From positions 1 to 12,301 of the forward strand of contig NZXM01000001.1 in NCBI GenBank assembly GCA_002701965.1: a stretch of DNA of 12,301 nt, given 5' to 3'. Position 1 is the stretch's first letter. Each line of letters starts with the position of its first letter. This DNA comes from Methanobacteriota archaeon (lineage in GTDB: Archaea; Thermoplasmatota; Poseidoniia; Poseidoniales; Thalassarchaeaceae). Made by a program: the position numbers and the translations under genes. Positions 1 through 7,808 of this stretch are shown here, one piece after another. The notes under the pieces were generated by a model. The model was given only the letters and a program-made list of their open reading frames with translations. It ran no database searches and was not told where the DNA came from.

Positions 1-1708
1 AGCAGCCCTGGGTAGAGGTTGTAACATAATTCCAATCACCACCAATTTGTAGGGGTTCAACATTTTGTTCGTTGATTTGCGCAACCGGTTGAAACTCTTC
101 TTCAGATAGAGTCTCTTCAACGATTTCTTGCAGGTATACTCCATCATAGGTATGTGCCAATTGGGTTCGGAAGGTTGGAAGCGATGTGGTTTCGATTGAA
201 ATCTGCCAATTGCCATGTGCTAATTCCTGGCCATCATCTACGAATGGAACAACCACAGTTGGCCAAGTATAACTTTGCAATGATTCGATTGTCGACCGCT
301 GTCCACCGACTGCTTCACAACCTTCGTACCAAATCCTCTCGGGTTCTTCTCCAATCAGGGAAAGTTCGAGCTGTAGAGCGCAGTCAGTCGGCCAATAGAA
401 GTCAAACCCTTCATCCCCGCTGTTTACGATGGTGACTTCGAAAGAAATTCTTTCATTCAATCCATCTGCATCGAGTACGGCTAAATTGTCAATTCTCAAT
501 TGCACAGACGTATCATCCTGATGATCTAGGCCACAAGCAGGATTGACTCCGCTATTTTCGTGCATAAAGGACTGAGTGGCAACGATGCCATGGTCTGGCT
601 GACTCACGACCAAAAGATGCATTCCATCCCCAATCTCACATCCATTTGAACCGATAAAGTCCCAATAATCTGATGCAACAGTATGCGTGGTTAATGGTGC
701 AATTTTTTGTTCAATCCCAGTGTCTGGACAAAATCGAGCACCTCGCGAATCGAAGACAATTTCGCCATTGGGTGCGATGACATGGGCTTCTGCGATACAA
801 GCATCTTCAAAGATCAATTTCGCGGGAACATCTGCTGAATTTTCCAGCGTAAAGTGCCATTCTAGAAGATTATCAGTATCAATGGTTACACTTGGAATCA
901 ATTGAGGTACAGAGTTGGTGGGTGTTCGCATGTATGTTGTTTCTACAGTTGTGGTTGAGCCAATGACACCTGATAGCGAAATTGGGATCAATATGTCGCC
1001 ATCCTCGGCGCCCTCAAAACCCCATGCAAACCAACCGAGAGCCAACTGCTCACCTGATTCAATGGCCCCAAATCCACAAGATAAATCGGTTAACACATTC
1101 GTTTGAACCCTACAGTTTTCATCGAATGGAAGTGTAATCAAATCAGTGCCGATGTTACTCAATGACAGGTAAATCATGGCGGGCATTGATGAAGTGTGAC
1201 TGTTTTCTTGACCCAATGTTTCTGCAAGAATAGCATCTAACTTGAGATTCTCAGGCATTTCGACTGTACGTTGGAATATCAGGGAATGTATGTCCTCAAG
1301 ATTAGCTTCACTCTGTGTAAATTCAAAGTCTAAGTCTCCACTGGGTGCGTTATTCCAATCCCACGACCAGGTCGACAAGATCCGCTCTTGGCCGGGCTGA
1401 ATAGACATCGCTCGGCTTTGATCAGGACAGATTCGTTCATCGTCGAGGTCCATTTGCCATTCATCACTTGAGATGACCAAATCAAATGGGCAAGCGGGGT
1501 TGTAAACCAATTCCTGTGCCGTATCGGCATGATTCTTGATTCGAATGGTTACCTCCAAATCTCCAGTATCGGAATAGTATATTCCATTACTTGGTTCGTC
1601 AATATCGATTCTCAATTCAAGATTGGATTCGGATGAATCAGCACTGGCCATTGGGGCGAGAATCATAACGAGAAGCAACCCAACCAAAGGTGTCGACTTG
1701 AAATTCAC
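1..1708 (-). CDS. Secreted multi-repeat Ig-like protein (BsuPI-like domains), 3' end outside window
   Basis: The minus-strand frame stays open from about 1708 to the left edge, giving 569 codons without a stop, so the C-terminus is missing. Using the GTG at 1708, the protein begins with a signal peptide (MNFKSTPLVG, then a hydrophobic core to about residue 20, cleavage after ASA at 23). A GTG at 1720 would add four residues and is equally possible; no ATG precedes the signal peptide. The rest is beta-rich and secreted. About four repeats can be picked out (roughly 48-150, 176-265, 280-385, 417-520), built on a strand such as LEVTIRIKN, LEWHFTLEN or ISFEVTIVN. A Cys pair follows in most: C73/C94, C199/C211, C304/C327, C443/C464, plus C357/C392. 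The strand-N-strand-Cys layout with a later W or PGQ segment resembles the BsuPI proteinase-inhibitor/Ig fold; that family assignment is inference. Substrate and partner are unknown. It lies divergent to the hydrolase gene. Confidence 0.85.
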   Translation of the reverse strand, partial: MNFKSTPLVGLLLVMILAPMASADSSESNLELRIDIDEPSNGIYYSDTGDLEVTIRIKNHADTAQELVYNPACPFDLVISSDEWQMDLDDERICPDQSRAMSIQPGQERILSTWSWDWNNAPSGDLDFEFTQSEANLEDIHSLIFQRTVEMPENLKLDAILAETLGQENSHTSSMPAMIYLSLSNIGTDLITLPFDENCRVQTNVLTDLSCGFGAIESGEQLALGWFAWGFEGAEDGDILIPISLSGVIGSTTTVETTYMRTPTNSVPQLIPSVTIDTDNLLEWHFTLENSADVPAKLIFEDACIAEAHVIAPNGEIVFDSRGARFCPDTGIEQKIAPLTTHTVASDYWDFIGSNGCEIGDGMHLLVVSQPDHGIVATQSFMHENSGVNPACGLDHQDDTSVQLRIDNLAVLDADGLNERISFEVTIVNSGDEGFDFYWPTDCALQLELSLIGEEPERIWYEGCEAVGGQRSTIESLQSYTWPTVVVPFVDDGQELAHGNWQISIETTSLPTFRTQLAHTYDGVYLQEIVEETLSEEEFQPVAQINEQNVEPLQIGGDWNYVTTSTQGC

Positions 1709-1763
1709 CTCGCCTAGCACCCGCTCCGCCTCAGTTGTGCAGCCTACTCCTCCCGTTTGAAAC

Positions 1764-1791
1764 CATTGGCACCCCCTTAGGGGGGCCAATG
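1764..1791. repeat. 28-bp inverted repeat between divergent genes
   Basis: The left arm CATTGGCACCCCC (1764-1776) pairs with the right arm GGGGGGCCAATG (1780-1791) around a TTA loop, with one unpaired A at 1771. It is centred near 1777, about 55 nt from the hydrolase ATG at 1833 and about 57-70 nt from the possible GTG starts at 1720/1708. The near-symmetric position between divergent genes fits an operator for a dimeric regulator or a structured leader. No T-tract follows it and no gene ends next to it, so it is not a terminator. The palindrome is directly visible; its role is inferred. Confidence 0.6.
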
Positions 1792-1832
1792 ACACGCCGA
1801 ACGATTGATTCACTGAGTCTTCATCGCAGTAC

Positions 1833-2588
1833 ATGGGCCTGCGAGAAGGTGAATTTGACAAATCCACGAGCGACCCTCAAGTCGAGATTTGGGTCACTCA
1901 AATGGGTTCATGGGCCAACATGAATACTGCCTTCATCGATCGAGAAAATCAAGTTGTTGCCATTGTCGACCCATTCGATGGTGAAGCATGGATTGAGGCC
2001 TTGAGTCATGAAAATTTGGTCCCCTCACATATCCTTCTGACACATACGCATCGAGACCACACACCGGGAGTAAAGGCGATTCGAAATACATACCCTGAGG
2101 TTGAGGTTTGGGGGCATGAGGAATCAGTATCACCGAGTCTGTTTGGTAGGATCATTTTCCGGAGGACCGATTTTACCCATGTTTGGAATCATGCTCCCAA
2201 TCAAATCGAGACATGGAAATGTGGTTCAATCGAGCTTTCCGTTATTCACTCACCGGGGCACGCTCCGGGCCATGTCACATTCCATGGGCATGGAGTCTAT
2301 GTTGCTGGGGATTTACTGTTCACAATGCGCTCTGGGCGAGTCGATTTACCAGGCTCAGATCCGAACGCGCAGTGGCGGAGTCTTGCCTTTGCGAAATCGA
2401 TCTTAAAATCGCTGCCTTGTGATTGGCGTCTAATCCCTGGACACCGCTATGATTGGATCGATGGAAGCACACCTGATTGGGTCACCATCGAACAGGCACT
2501 CGCGCACAATTTGTCGCTAAATGCTCCGAACATTGAGTCGTTCGATGCACTTGCATTCAATCGATTTGATGACGACTTGGCGGCTTAA
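1833..2588 (+). CDS. Metallo-beta-lactamase-fold hydrolase (glyoxalase II-like)
   Basis: This 251-residue protein has the full MBL metal-site set. HTHRDH at 71-76 supplies H71, H73, D75 and H76; PGHAPGH at 141-147 supplies H143; AGD at 158-160 supplies the bridging D160; IPGH at 201-204 supplies H204. The segment after D160 (LLF...SGRVDLPGSDP) resembles the GRxD-lpgsd stretch of hydroxyacylglutathione hydrolase and other thioesterase-type MBL proteins. A soluble binuclear-metal hydrolase of a thioester or related substrate is therefore likely, but the substrate cannot be read from sequence. The first beta strand (VEIWVTQMGSWANMNTAF) starts at residue 17, so the ATG at 1833 is reasonable. There is no clear Shine-Dalgarno before it; later ATGs at 1901 and 1919 would cut into the fold. 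The stop TAA (2586-2588) overlaps the stop of the convergent surface-protein gene. Confidence 0.93.
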   Translation: MGLREGEFDKSTSDPQVEIWVTQMGSWANMNTAFIDRENQVVAIVDPFDGEAWIEALSHENLVPSHILLTHTHRDHTPGVKAIRNTYPEVEVWGHEESVSPSLFGRIIFRRTDFTHVWNHAPNQIETWKCGSIELSVIHSPGHAPGHVTFHGHGVYVAGDLLFTMRSGRVDLPGSDPNAQWRSLAFAKSILKSLPCDWRLIPGHRYDWIDGSTPDWVTIEQALAHNLSLNAPNIESFDALAFNRFDDDLAA

Positions 2589-5500
2589 CCCAGCAAGTCC
2601 CCGAATTCTGGAAGCGCATTATTCTCCGCCTCTTGTTGCTCCATGTGAACTTGCCATTCAGCTTTCTCAACATATCCGAGTTCTTTCGCTTTCTCGATTT
2701 CACCAGTCGCCAAATAATGATCAATCCACTTTTGTCGTCGCTCTTCTTCCTCATTGTTGAACGCCATCTCTTGAGCCTGTAACTGGCGAATTTCCGAAAG
2801 TCGCTTCCGGGCTCCCATTTGTTTTGCAACCAAGGCAACGAAAATCAGTGCCAACATCAGTGCAATCGCTCCACCCATGATGTACAACATGACAGATGAG
2901 CTCTCATCTTCTTCGGCTTGCGACCCTTCAGATTCCGGTTCGGTTACAACACAACGCTGTCCAATTAGGTGGATATCTGGGTCGTACGGGCAAGCATCAG
3001 CGGTATCGGACCAACCATCAGAGTCGCTATCCAAGCAACCAAACTTGTCTTCATAGGAGAATCCTTGAACACTCTTGCAAAGGTCTGGCTGGAAAGCCAA
3101 GCCTGTGCTATTGTCCCCATATCCGTCACGATCAGCGTCTTTGTTCTGTGTAAATCGGAGTGGGAAGGCGTCAGTATTTCTTGCATTCTCTACCAATTCT
3201 CCAGGCCAACACTCGAGTCTTATTGTTGAATTATCCTTGTAATTGTCACCAAATCCATCACCATCGACATCGCTCCATTGTGTGGGTTCATCAGGGAAAG
3301 CATCGCCATTTTGGACACGGGTTTGAATCAAACCAGGGTCTACATCGCAAGCCCATCGATAGATGTCATCGGAAACGGTTTCTCCGGTGGCATTGGTGTA
3401 CGTGTAATTGTCACCGTATCCGTCTCCATCTGAGTCAATCCATTGGGTTTCATCTTCAGGGAAAATATCGATTGAGTCGGCCCATCCATCCCCATCCGAA
3501 TCCGTACATCCGTACACATTCCCTTCCGTGGAGGTACCAGGCCAATCTGGACAGTCATCTCCGTCCACGGTTAACTGACTGTCACCAAACCCGTCACCAT
3601 CTGTGTCGGCATCTTGGAATGGGTCATCGGGGAATGCATCTTGAGGATCAGGAGTTCCGTCTTGGTCACTGTCAGGACATCCACGTGCTTCGTCGGTATT
3701 CGTAGTCCCGTACATCATTGGACAGATATCGTAGTTGTTTCCATCTGGGTTGTCGCCAAATCCATCTCCATCACCATCCCACCACTGAGTGGGGTCATCA
3801 GGGAACCAATCTCCATTCTCACCGCTCGGGTTGTCGCCATAGCCGTCCCCATCACGATCTCCACATTGGGCACTGTCCATGGGGAACAAGTCAGGATTGT
3901 TGCCGTTTGGATTGTCCCCACATGAAGACTCGGCGTTGTTGCGATCAAACCCATCGCCATCTGAATCCGACCATTGTGTAGGATCATTCGGGAAAGCTTC
4001 ACCGGCGTTGGCATATCCATCGCCGTCATTATCTGCGCAACCATACCATGGTTTGTCATCGTAAGTCAGTGAGGTTTCATTCCACTCGATGGCCTTCATA
4101 CTGGAGCCTGCTTCACCGGGACACTCGTCGCCCATGTTGCCTGACTTATTGTCTCCGAATTGATCCCCATCTGAATCGTGCCATTGTGTTGGATCATTGA
4201 TGAATGCATCCGCATCACCTGCTGGACTAGCAAGCCCTTCTCCTTCACCAGCGTTACCTGGGTCAGACCAACCGTCTCCATCTGTATCGGGACAACCGAT
4301 TCGATCCCATACCGAATTGCCCCATGCAAGTGGACAACCATCCCAAGCAGAATTTTGGCTGAACGGTTCATCACCATACCAATCACCATCGGTATCGTTC
4401 CATTGTTCGGGGTTGAGTGGGAAAGTGTCGACATCTGCCAACTGAATAGGTGTCATTGAAAGCCATTGACCGGGCCATTCAGAAGGACGGACATTTGTCC
4501 AAGAAGCATTGCCGTAATTATCACCATAGCCGTCTAAATCTGAGTCTGCCCATTGAGTTGGGTTCTCATCAAAGTAATCTACACTGCCATATGGGTTTGG
4601 CTGTCGCGGGTCGTTGATATTGGAAGGATAACCATCACCATCATTGTCGGCCCACTGATAGGGGTCCTCATCGAATGCATCTCCTGCATCAGAGTACCCA
4701 TCTCCATCAGCATCTGGACAACCGTAGACATCCATGTATGAGGTTCCGAATTCGTTTGGACAAGCATCAGGTTCTGTAGCAGGAGCTGGGTTATCGCCGA
4801 AATTATCTCCATCGGTATCGTTCCACTGCGTTCCATCTTCTGGGAACGCATCATCAGGATTTAGATATCCATCACCATCGATATCAGGATCGACCATCCA
4901 GTGGAAAACACCTTCGTCGTTTCGGCTATGTGCAGATATGAGATAGTTCCCATCGGGGTGCCAATCCAAGCCATTGATTGTACCACAGTTGTTTCCACCC
5001 CCACCACTGGTGCACCCCCCGGGTCGTGGTGCAGATAGAGTATCGACTTTCACTCCGGTGGCGGCATAAAAGATGTTGATACTGGCTCCATCTGATTGAT
5101 AGTAGGAGTGTGAAAATGCTACTTGTGAAGAGTCGGGAGACCATGCAGTATCCAAACAGGAAGTTGATGTGGTATCAGACCACATTTGAGAACCAGTATT
5201 AGCATTGTAAACCCTAGCTCGTGCATCACTACCACCCCACCCTGAACATGCCCCAATCATGTTTCCATCCGGAGAGTAAGCGACTGAATTCAGATAACTG
5301 AAAGCATTCGAAATCGTCCGATTCAGATTCCATGGGTCTACATCATAGATGTAGAGTGCTTCATATCCACCGATAACCAATCGGTTTCCATCCGGGCTCC
5401 AATCTACTGAGTAATAGTAAACAGTACTTCCCGGATTCAAGGTCTCCAGCAATTGACCAGTCATTGCGTTGAAGATTTCAATTTGTCCATCTCCATTGTT

Positions 5501-6118
5501 ACCATCCCGATAACCTGTCACAGCAATCATAGTCCCATCTGGATTGTATTCAAGTTCACCAGCGGTTTCCCCATTGGCCTCAAATTCGTCATACATTGAA
5601 CCGTTACTCGCATAATAGATTTTCACATCATTTTCATTGGTCAGTAGCGCGACAAATTGTCCATCAGGTGACCAATCAATATCTGCTGAACCACCACCGC
5701 TCTGGATGGTCCTGAGATTAGTCCTCGTCGAGGTATCCCAGATTCGGAGATAGGTGTTCCCACTCCAACCACCAGTATATTCGATGGTTGCATATTGTGT
5801 TGCATCATTGTTGAATCGCACCATTGAATAGTCATCATTGGATGAATCATACTGATCTTCCAGATAGCCCCCAGTGGACATGACCCATGGATCATTCAAA
5901 TCGCTGGTTCCATCTCCATCTCGATCAGGACAACCGGTTCGATCAAGCGTACTGTTGCCTGCCGCTACGGGGCAGTCATCTACTGAATCGTCGGTTCCAT
6001 CGCCATCCGTATCATCAGCCATGGCACTGGAGACGAATAGAGTCCCAGTGACCATCAATACAGCAAGAAGGAGTGCGCGCAGGGAGGCTGTGTTCGAAAT
6101 CGGACCCCTTGACACCAT
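2585..6118 (-). CDS. Giant membrane-anchored surface protein: 7-bladed propeller plus Asp-rich Ca-binding repeats
   Basis: The protein has 1177 residues. The chosen ATG at 6118 puts a signal peptide at the N-terminus (hydrophobic 14-30, cleavage after SAMA at 34); an upstream in-frame start at 6247 would bury it. Residues 36-75 form one CP..GNS..D..GCPDxDGDG unit. Residues about 95-405 contain seven propeller blades marked by (W/Y)SPDG-type turns near 101, 149, 191, 240, 281, 326 and 386. Residues 410-1050 are thrombospondin type 3-like calcium-binding repeats: about twelve copies of FPxDPTQWxDxDGDGxGDN (near 425, 482, 516, 566, 639, 709, 745, 772, 829, 886, 941, 985), with further CP...GCxDxDGDG units (near 453, 595, 666, 799, 856, 1014). 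A transmembrane helix spans about 1077-1098, followed by a charged helical tail of about 78 residues. A cell-surface role in adhesion, binding or matrix formation is likely; the ligand is unknown. It is divergent from the STAND regulator. Confidence 0.95.
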   Translation of the reverse strand: MVSRGPISNTASLRALLLAVLMVTGTLFVSSAMADDTDGDGTDDSVDDCPVAAGNSTLDRTGCPDRDGDGTSDLNDPWVMSTGGYLEDQYDSSNDDYSMVRFNNDATQYATIEYTGGWSGNTYLRIWDTSTRTNLRTIQSGGGSADIDWSPDGQFVALLTNENDVKIYYASNGSMYDEFEANGETAGELEYNPDGTMIAVTGYRDGNNGDGQIEIFNAMTGQLLETLNPGSTVYYYSVDWSPDGNRLVIGGYEALYIYDVDPWNLNRTISNAFSYLNSVAYSPDGNMIGACSGWGGSDARARVYNANTGSQMWSDTTSTSCLDTAWSPDSSQVAFSHSYYQSDGASINIFYAATGVKVDTLSAPRPGGCTSGGGGNNCGTINGLDWHPDGNYLISAHSRNDEGVFHWMVDPDIDGDGYLNPDDAFPEDGTQWNDTDGDNFGDNPAPATEPDACPNEFGTSYMDVYGCPDADGDGYSDAGDAFDEDPYQWADNDGDGYPSNINDPRQPNPYGSVDYFDENPTQWADSDLDGYGDNYGNASWTNVRPSEWPGQWLSMTPIQLADVDTFPLNPEQWNDTDGDWYGDEPFSQNSAWDGCPLAWGNSVWDRIGCPDTDGDGWSDPGNAGEGEGLASPAGDADAFINDPTQWHDSDGDQFGDNKSGNMGDECPGEAGSSMKAIEWNETSLTYDDKPWYGCADNDGDGYANAGEAFPNDPTQWSDSDGDGFDRNNAESSCGDNPNGNNPDLFPMDSAQCGDRDGDGYGDNPSGENGDWFPDDPTQWWDGDGDGFGDNPDGNNYDICPMMYGTTNTDEARGCPDSDQDGTPDPQDAFPDDPFQDADTDGDGFGDSQLTVDGDDCPDWPGTSTEGNVYGCTDSDGDGWADSIDIFPEDETQWIDSDGDGYGDNYTYTNATGETVSDDIYRWACDVDPGLIQTRVQNGDAFPDEPTQWSDVDGDGFGDNYKDNSTIRLECWPGELVENARNTDAFPLRFTQNKDADRDGYGDNSTGLAFQPDLCKSVQGFSYEDKFGCLDSDSDGWSDTADACPYDPDIHLIGQRCVVTEPESEGSQAEEDESSSVMLYIMGGAIALMLALIFVALVAKQMGARKRLSEIRQLQAQEMAFNNEEEERRQKWIDHYLATGEIEKAKELGYVEKAEWQVHMEQQEAENNALPEFGDLLG

Positions 6119-6236
6119 GCACCCCGCTACATTCCTCACAATAAGGTCTTCCGGTTTTCTTGCATCACGCGCGAGCGCGCGCACGAGGGCCCTTTTGGGC
6201 GTGAAGTTCAACATCAGGAAGGCTGAGGGAGGTCTG
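6119..6236. promoter_or_regulatory. Divergent intergenic region with GC-rich palindromes
   Basis: These 118 bp separate the surface-protein start (6118, minus) from the STAND-regulator start (6237, plus). They hold a CGCGCG-AG-CGCGCG palindrome at 6168-6181, embedded in a nearly alternating purine-pyrimidine tract (6166-6185), and a small GCCC-TTTT-GGGC hairpin at 6189-6200. No convincing TATA box is seen on either strand, although an ACAATAAG stretch near 6139-6146 is A/T-rich. Promoters for both genes must lie here or inside the neighbouring reading frames. Calling the palindromes regulatory is inference from position. Confidence 0.45.
6228..6233 (+). promoter_or_regulatory. Shine-Dalgarno GGAGGT deciding the STAND gene start
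   Basis: GGAGGT lies 3 nt before the ATG at 6237 and complements the archaeal 16S 3' end. The reading frame is open as far back as 5874, across the antisense of the surface-protein N-terminus. This site, together with the protein domain boundary, places the true start at 6237. Confidence 0.65.
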
Positions 6237-7805
6237 ATGCCGAGCAATGACCTCCGGGTCCATATCGCGGTCGAGGACCGCTTGATACTGCACTTGCTTG
6301 AACAGGATGAACAAGCAGATCATTACATGGTCAGCGCCGCAGTCACTCGTCCAGGAATCGCTGAAGCCTGTGCGATGCACCCTCCCAATGTCAGTCGTTC
6401 CATGCGGACGATGTTACGCAATCAGTGGGTCAGCGAGCACACCCGAACAGTTCGAGGCGAGAGTCGACGCCAGAAAACCTGGCAATTGACAGACTTGGGG
6501 CGTGCTGAGGCGAAATCACGAAGCAAAATTTTGGGACAAACTCAGGTCTTAATCCGCGACGAAGATGGGCAACTACTCGAAGTGGCTGCATCGCATGCTA
6601 GCAAGAGATTAGCGGCTGATTTGACACTATTGCAAGTACTGATGCATGCCCAGCATGAAGGGGTGTTGACCTTTGGAGACATTCGATTTGGAATGATTCA
6701 GAAGCGTGAAGATGAAGGCAAACCTGCACCCGGCCGTCTGATTTTAGGTGCTGGGGCTCATGCAACCTATCACACCGGCCCACCTGAAACACGTGATGTA
6801 CACGGGCGCGCATCCGAACAAACCAAACTCGATGATTGGATTGATTCACAGGAATCTTGTATGTTGATTCATGGGATTGCCGGGATTGGGAAATCTACAC
6901 TTGCAGCCCATTGGATGAAACAAAGATTGGGCGAAGATGAGCAACTTTCGATTTGTTGGTACCCCTGTCAACCGTGGGATACATCCCTTGGGTTGGCCAC
7001 ATCCTTGCTTCACAGGGTGGGCATTGATGCGGCCCATGACCCCGTTCAGCTGATGGAAACTTTGCCGTTGACTCCGGGTGCCAAACTCGATATCGATGCC
7101 TATCGCCGGTTGTTACTTTCTTACCTGACTGATCCAACTGTATTGCGGGATCGATTCGCAGATGATGACGAGCCAAGACCTCCTCCGTATTTCCTCCTGG
7201 TGTTGGATGACGTACACCACATTGCTGAGGAAGCATCCGATCTTTTGGGTGCACTGTTGCAAGTTGCAGACTCCTCTCCCCTGAAACTTCTGTTAATCAG
7301 TCGAACCACGCTGACCTTCTATGACCGTCGAGACGTACATACACGTGAAAGGGTGAATGAAATGGCCCTGTCCGGCTTATCGGTGGAAGATCTTGATGAG
7401 TGGATTGCCGACCTCAAGAAGAATGACCTTCCTTCAGCACCCGTCATTCATCAGGTCACAGGTGGCCACCCTCTCGCAATCGAATTGATGGAGATGTATG
7501 GTGAAGTCACTCACGGTGATTGGTTGCGATTCCTTGATGAAGAGATTCTCGATGTTCTACCTGAGGATGAGCGCGAGTTGTTGGCGACATTAGCCGTATC
7601 CGATTTACCGGTTAGATGGGAGATTCTAGCTGAAGCCTGTGGATATGACGGGAACCCACCTTCTGCATTGGTGGAGCGTGGACTTTTGCTCGAACTGAAT
7701 GAGGGCATGTGGTTACATGAAGCGTTACGAGAGCGCTTACTCAGAGAAGTAGGTACACCTCGGGAAGCGCGTAAAGAAAATCTCGACAAAGCAAGAGATC
7801 AATGA
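6237..7805 (+). CDS. Winged-helix / STAND-type NTPase, probable transcription regulator
   Basis: The protein has 522 residues. Residues about 10-95 form a MarR-like winged helix-turn-helix: a helix pair with VTRPGIAEACAMHPPNVSRS as the likely recognition region, then a wing before WQLTDLG. Residues 189-415 form a STAND/NB-ARC-type NTPase: HGR at 189-191, P-loop GIAGIGKST at 213-221, Walker B LVLDD at 321-325, the LLLISR sensor segment at 351-356 and the GGHPLA motif at 409-414. Residues about 440-505 look like the following winged-helix domain (ERELLATLAVSD...LVERGLL). STAND proteins act as ATP-gated switches that often oligomerise on a signal. This one lacks the long C-terminal TPR or WD sensor array of MalT/AfsR-type members and ends shortly after the winged helix. 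Divergence from the surface-protein gene suggests it may regulate that gene. It ends 3 bp before the convergent membrane-protein gene. Confidence 0.9.
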   Translation: MPSNDLRVHIAVEDRLILHLLEQDEQADHYMVSAAVTRPGIAEACAMHPPNVSRSMRTMLRNQWVSEHTRTVRGESRRQKTWQLTDLGRAEAKSRSKILGQTQVLIRDEDGQLLEVAASHASKRLAADLTLLQVLMHAQHEGVLTFGDIRFGMIQKREDEGKPAPGRLILGAGAHATYHTGPPETRDVHGRASEQTKLDDWIDSQESCMLIHGIAGIGKSTLAAHWMKQRLGEDEQLSICWYPCQPWDTSLGLATSLLHRVGIDAAHDPVQLMETLPLTPGAKLDIDAYRRLLLSYLTDPTVLRDRFADDDEPRPPPYFLLVLDDVHHIAEEASDLLGALLQVADSSPLKLLLISRTTLTFYDRRDVHTRERVNEMALSGLSVEDLDEWIADLKKNDLPSAPVIHQVTGGHPLAIELMEMYGEVTHGDWLRFLDEEILDVLPEDERELLATLAVSDLPVRWEILAEACGYDGNPPSALVERGLLLELNEGMWLHEALRERLLREVGTPREARKENLDKARDQ

Positions 7806-7808
7806 TTG

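Noticed and set aside
1764-1791. The inverted repeat as a transcription terminator
   Set aside because: It lies between two divergent 5' ends, not after a gene, and has no T-tract.
3160-4459. Several 60-180-codon open frames on the plus strand and other minus frames within the Asp-repeat region
   Set aside because: They are shadows of the repetitive GAT/GGT-rich coding sequence of the surface protein; their translations are low-complexity His/Ser/Pro or Met/Thr-rich and match no family.
3400-5000. Recurring short DNA motifs (such as ccatctccatc) that could suggest a CRISPR array or tandem repeat
   Set aside because: Spacing is irregular, the units are degenerate, and they encode the DxDGDG protein repeats in one frame. 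There are no unique spacers between identical repeats.
5874-6236. 121-codon upstream extension of the STAND-protein frame
   Set aside because: It is antisense to the signal peptide and first repeat of the surface protein. A Shine-Dalgarno and the start of the winged-helix domain place the start at 6237.
6119-6247. 43-residue N-terminal extension of the surface protein from 6247
   Set aside because: It would place an Arg-rich segment before the signal peptide and overlap the STAND gene start; ATG 6118 gives a standard signal peptide.
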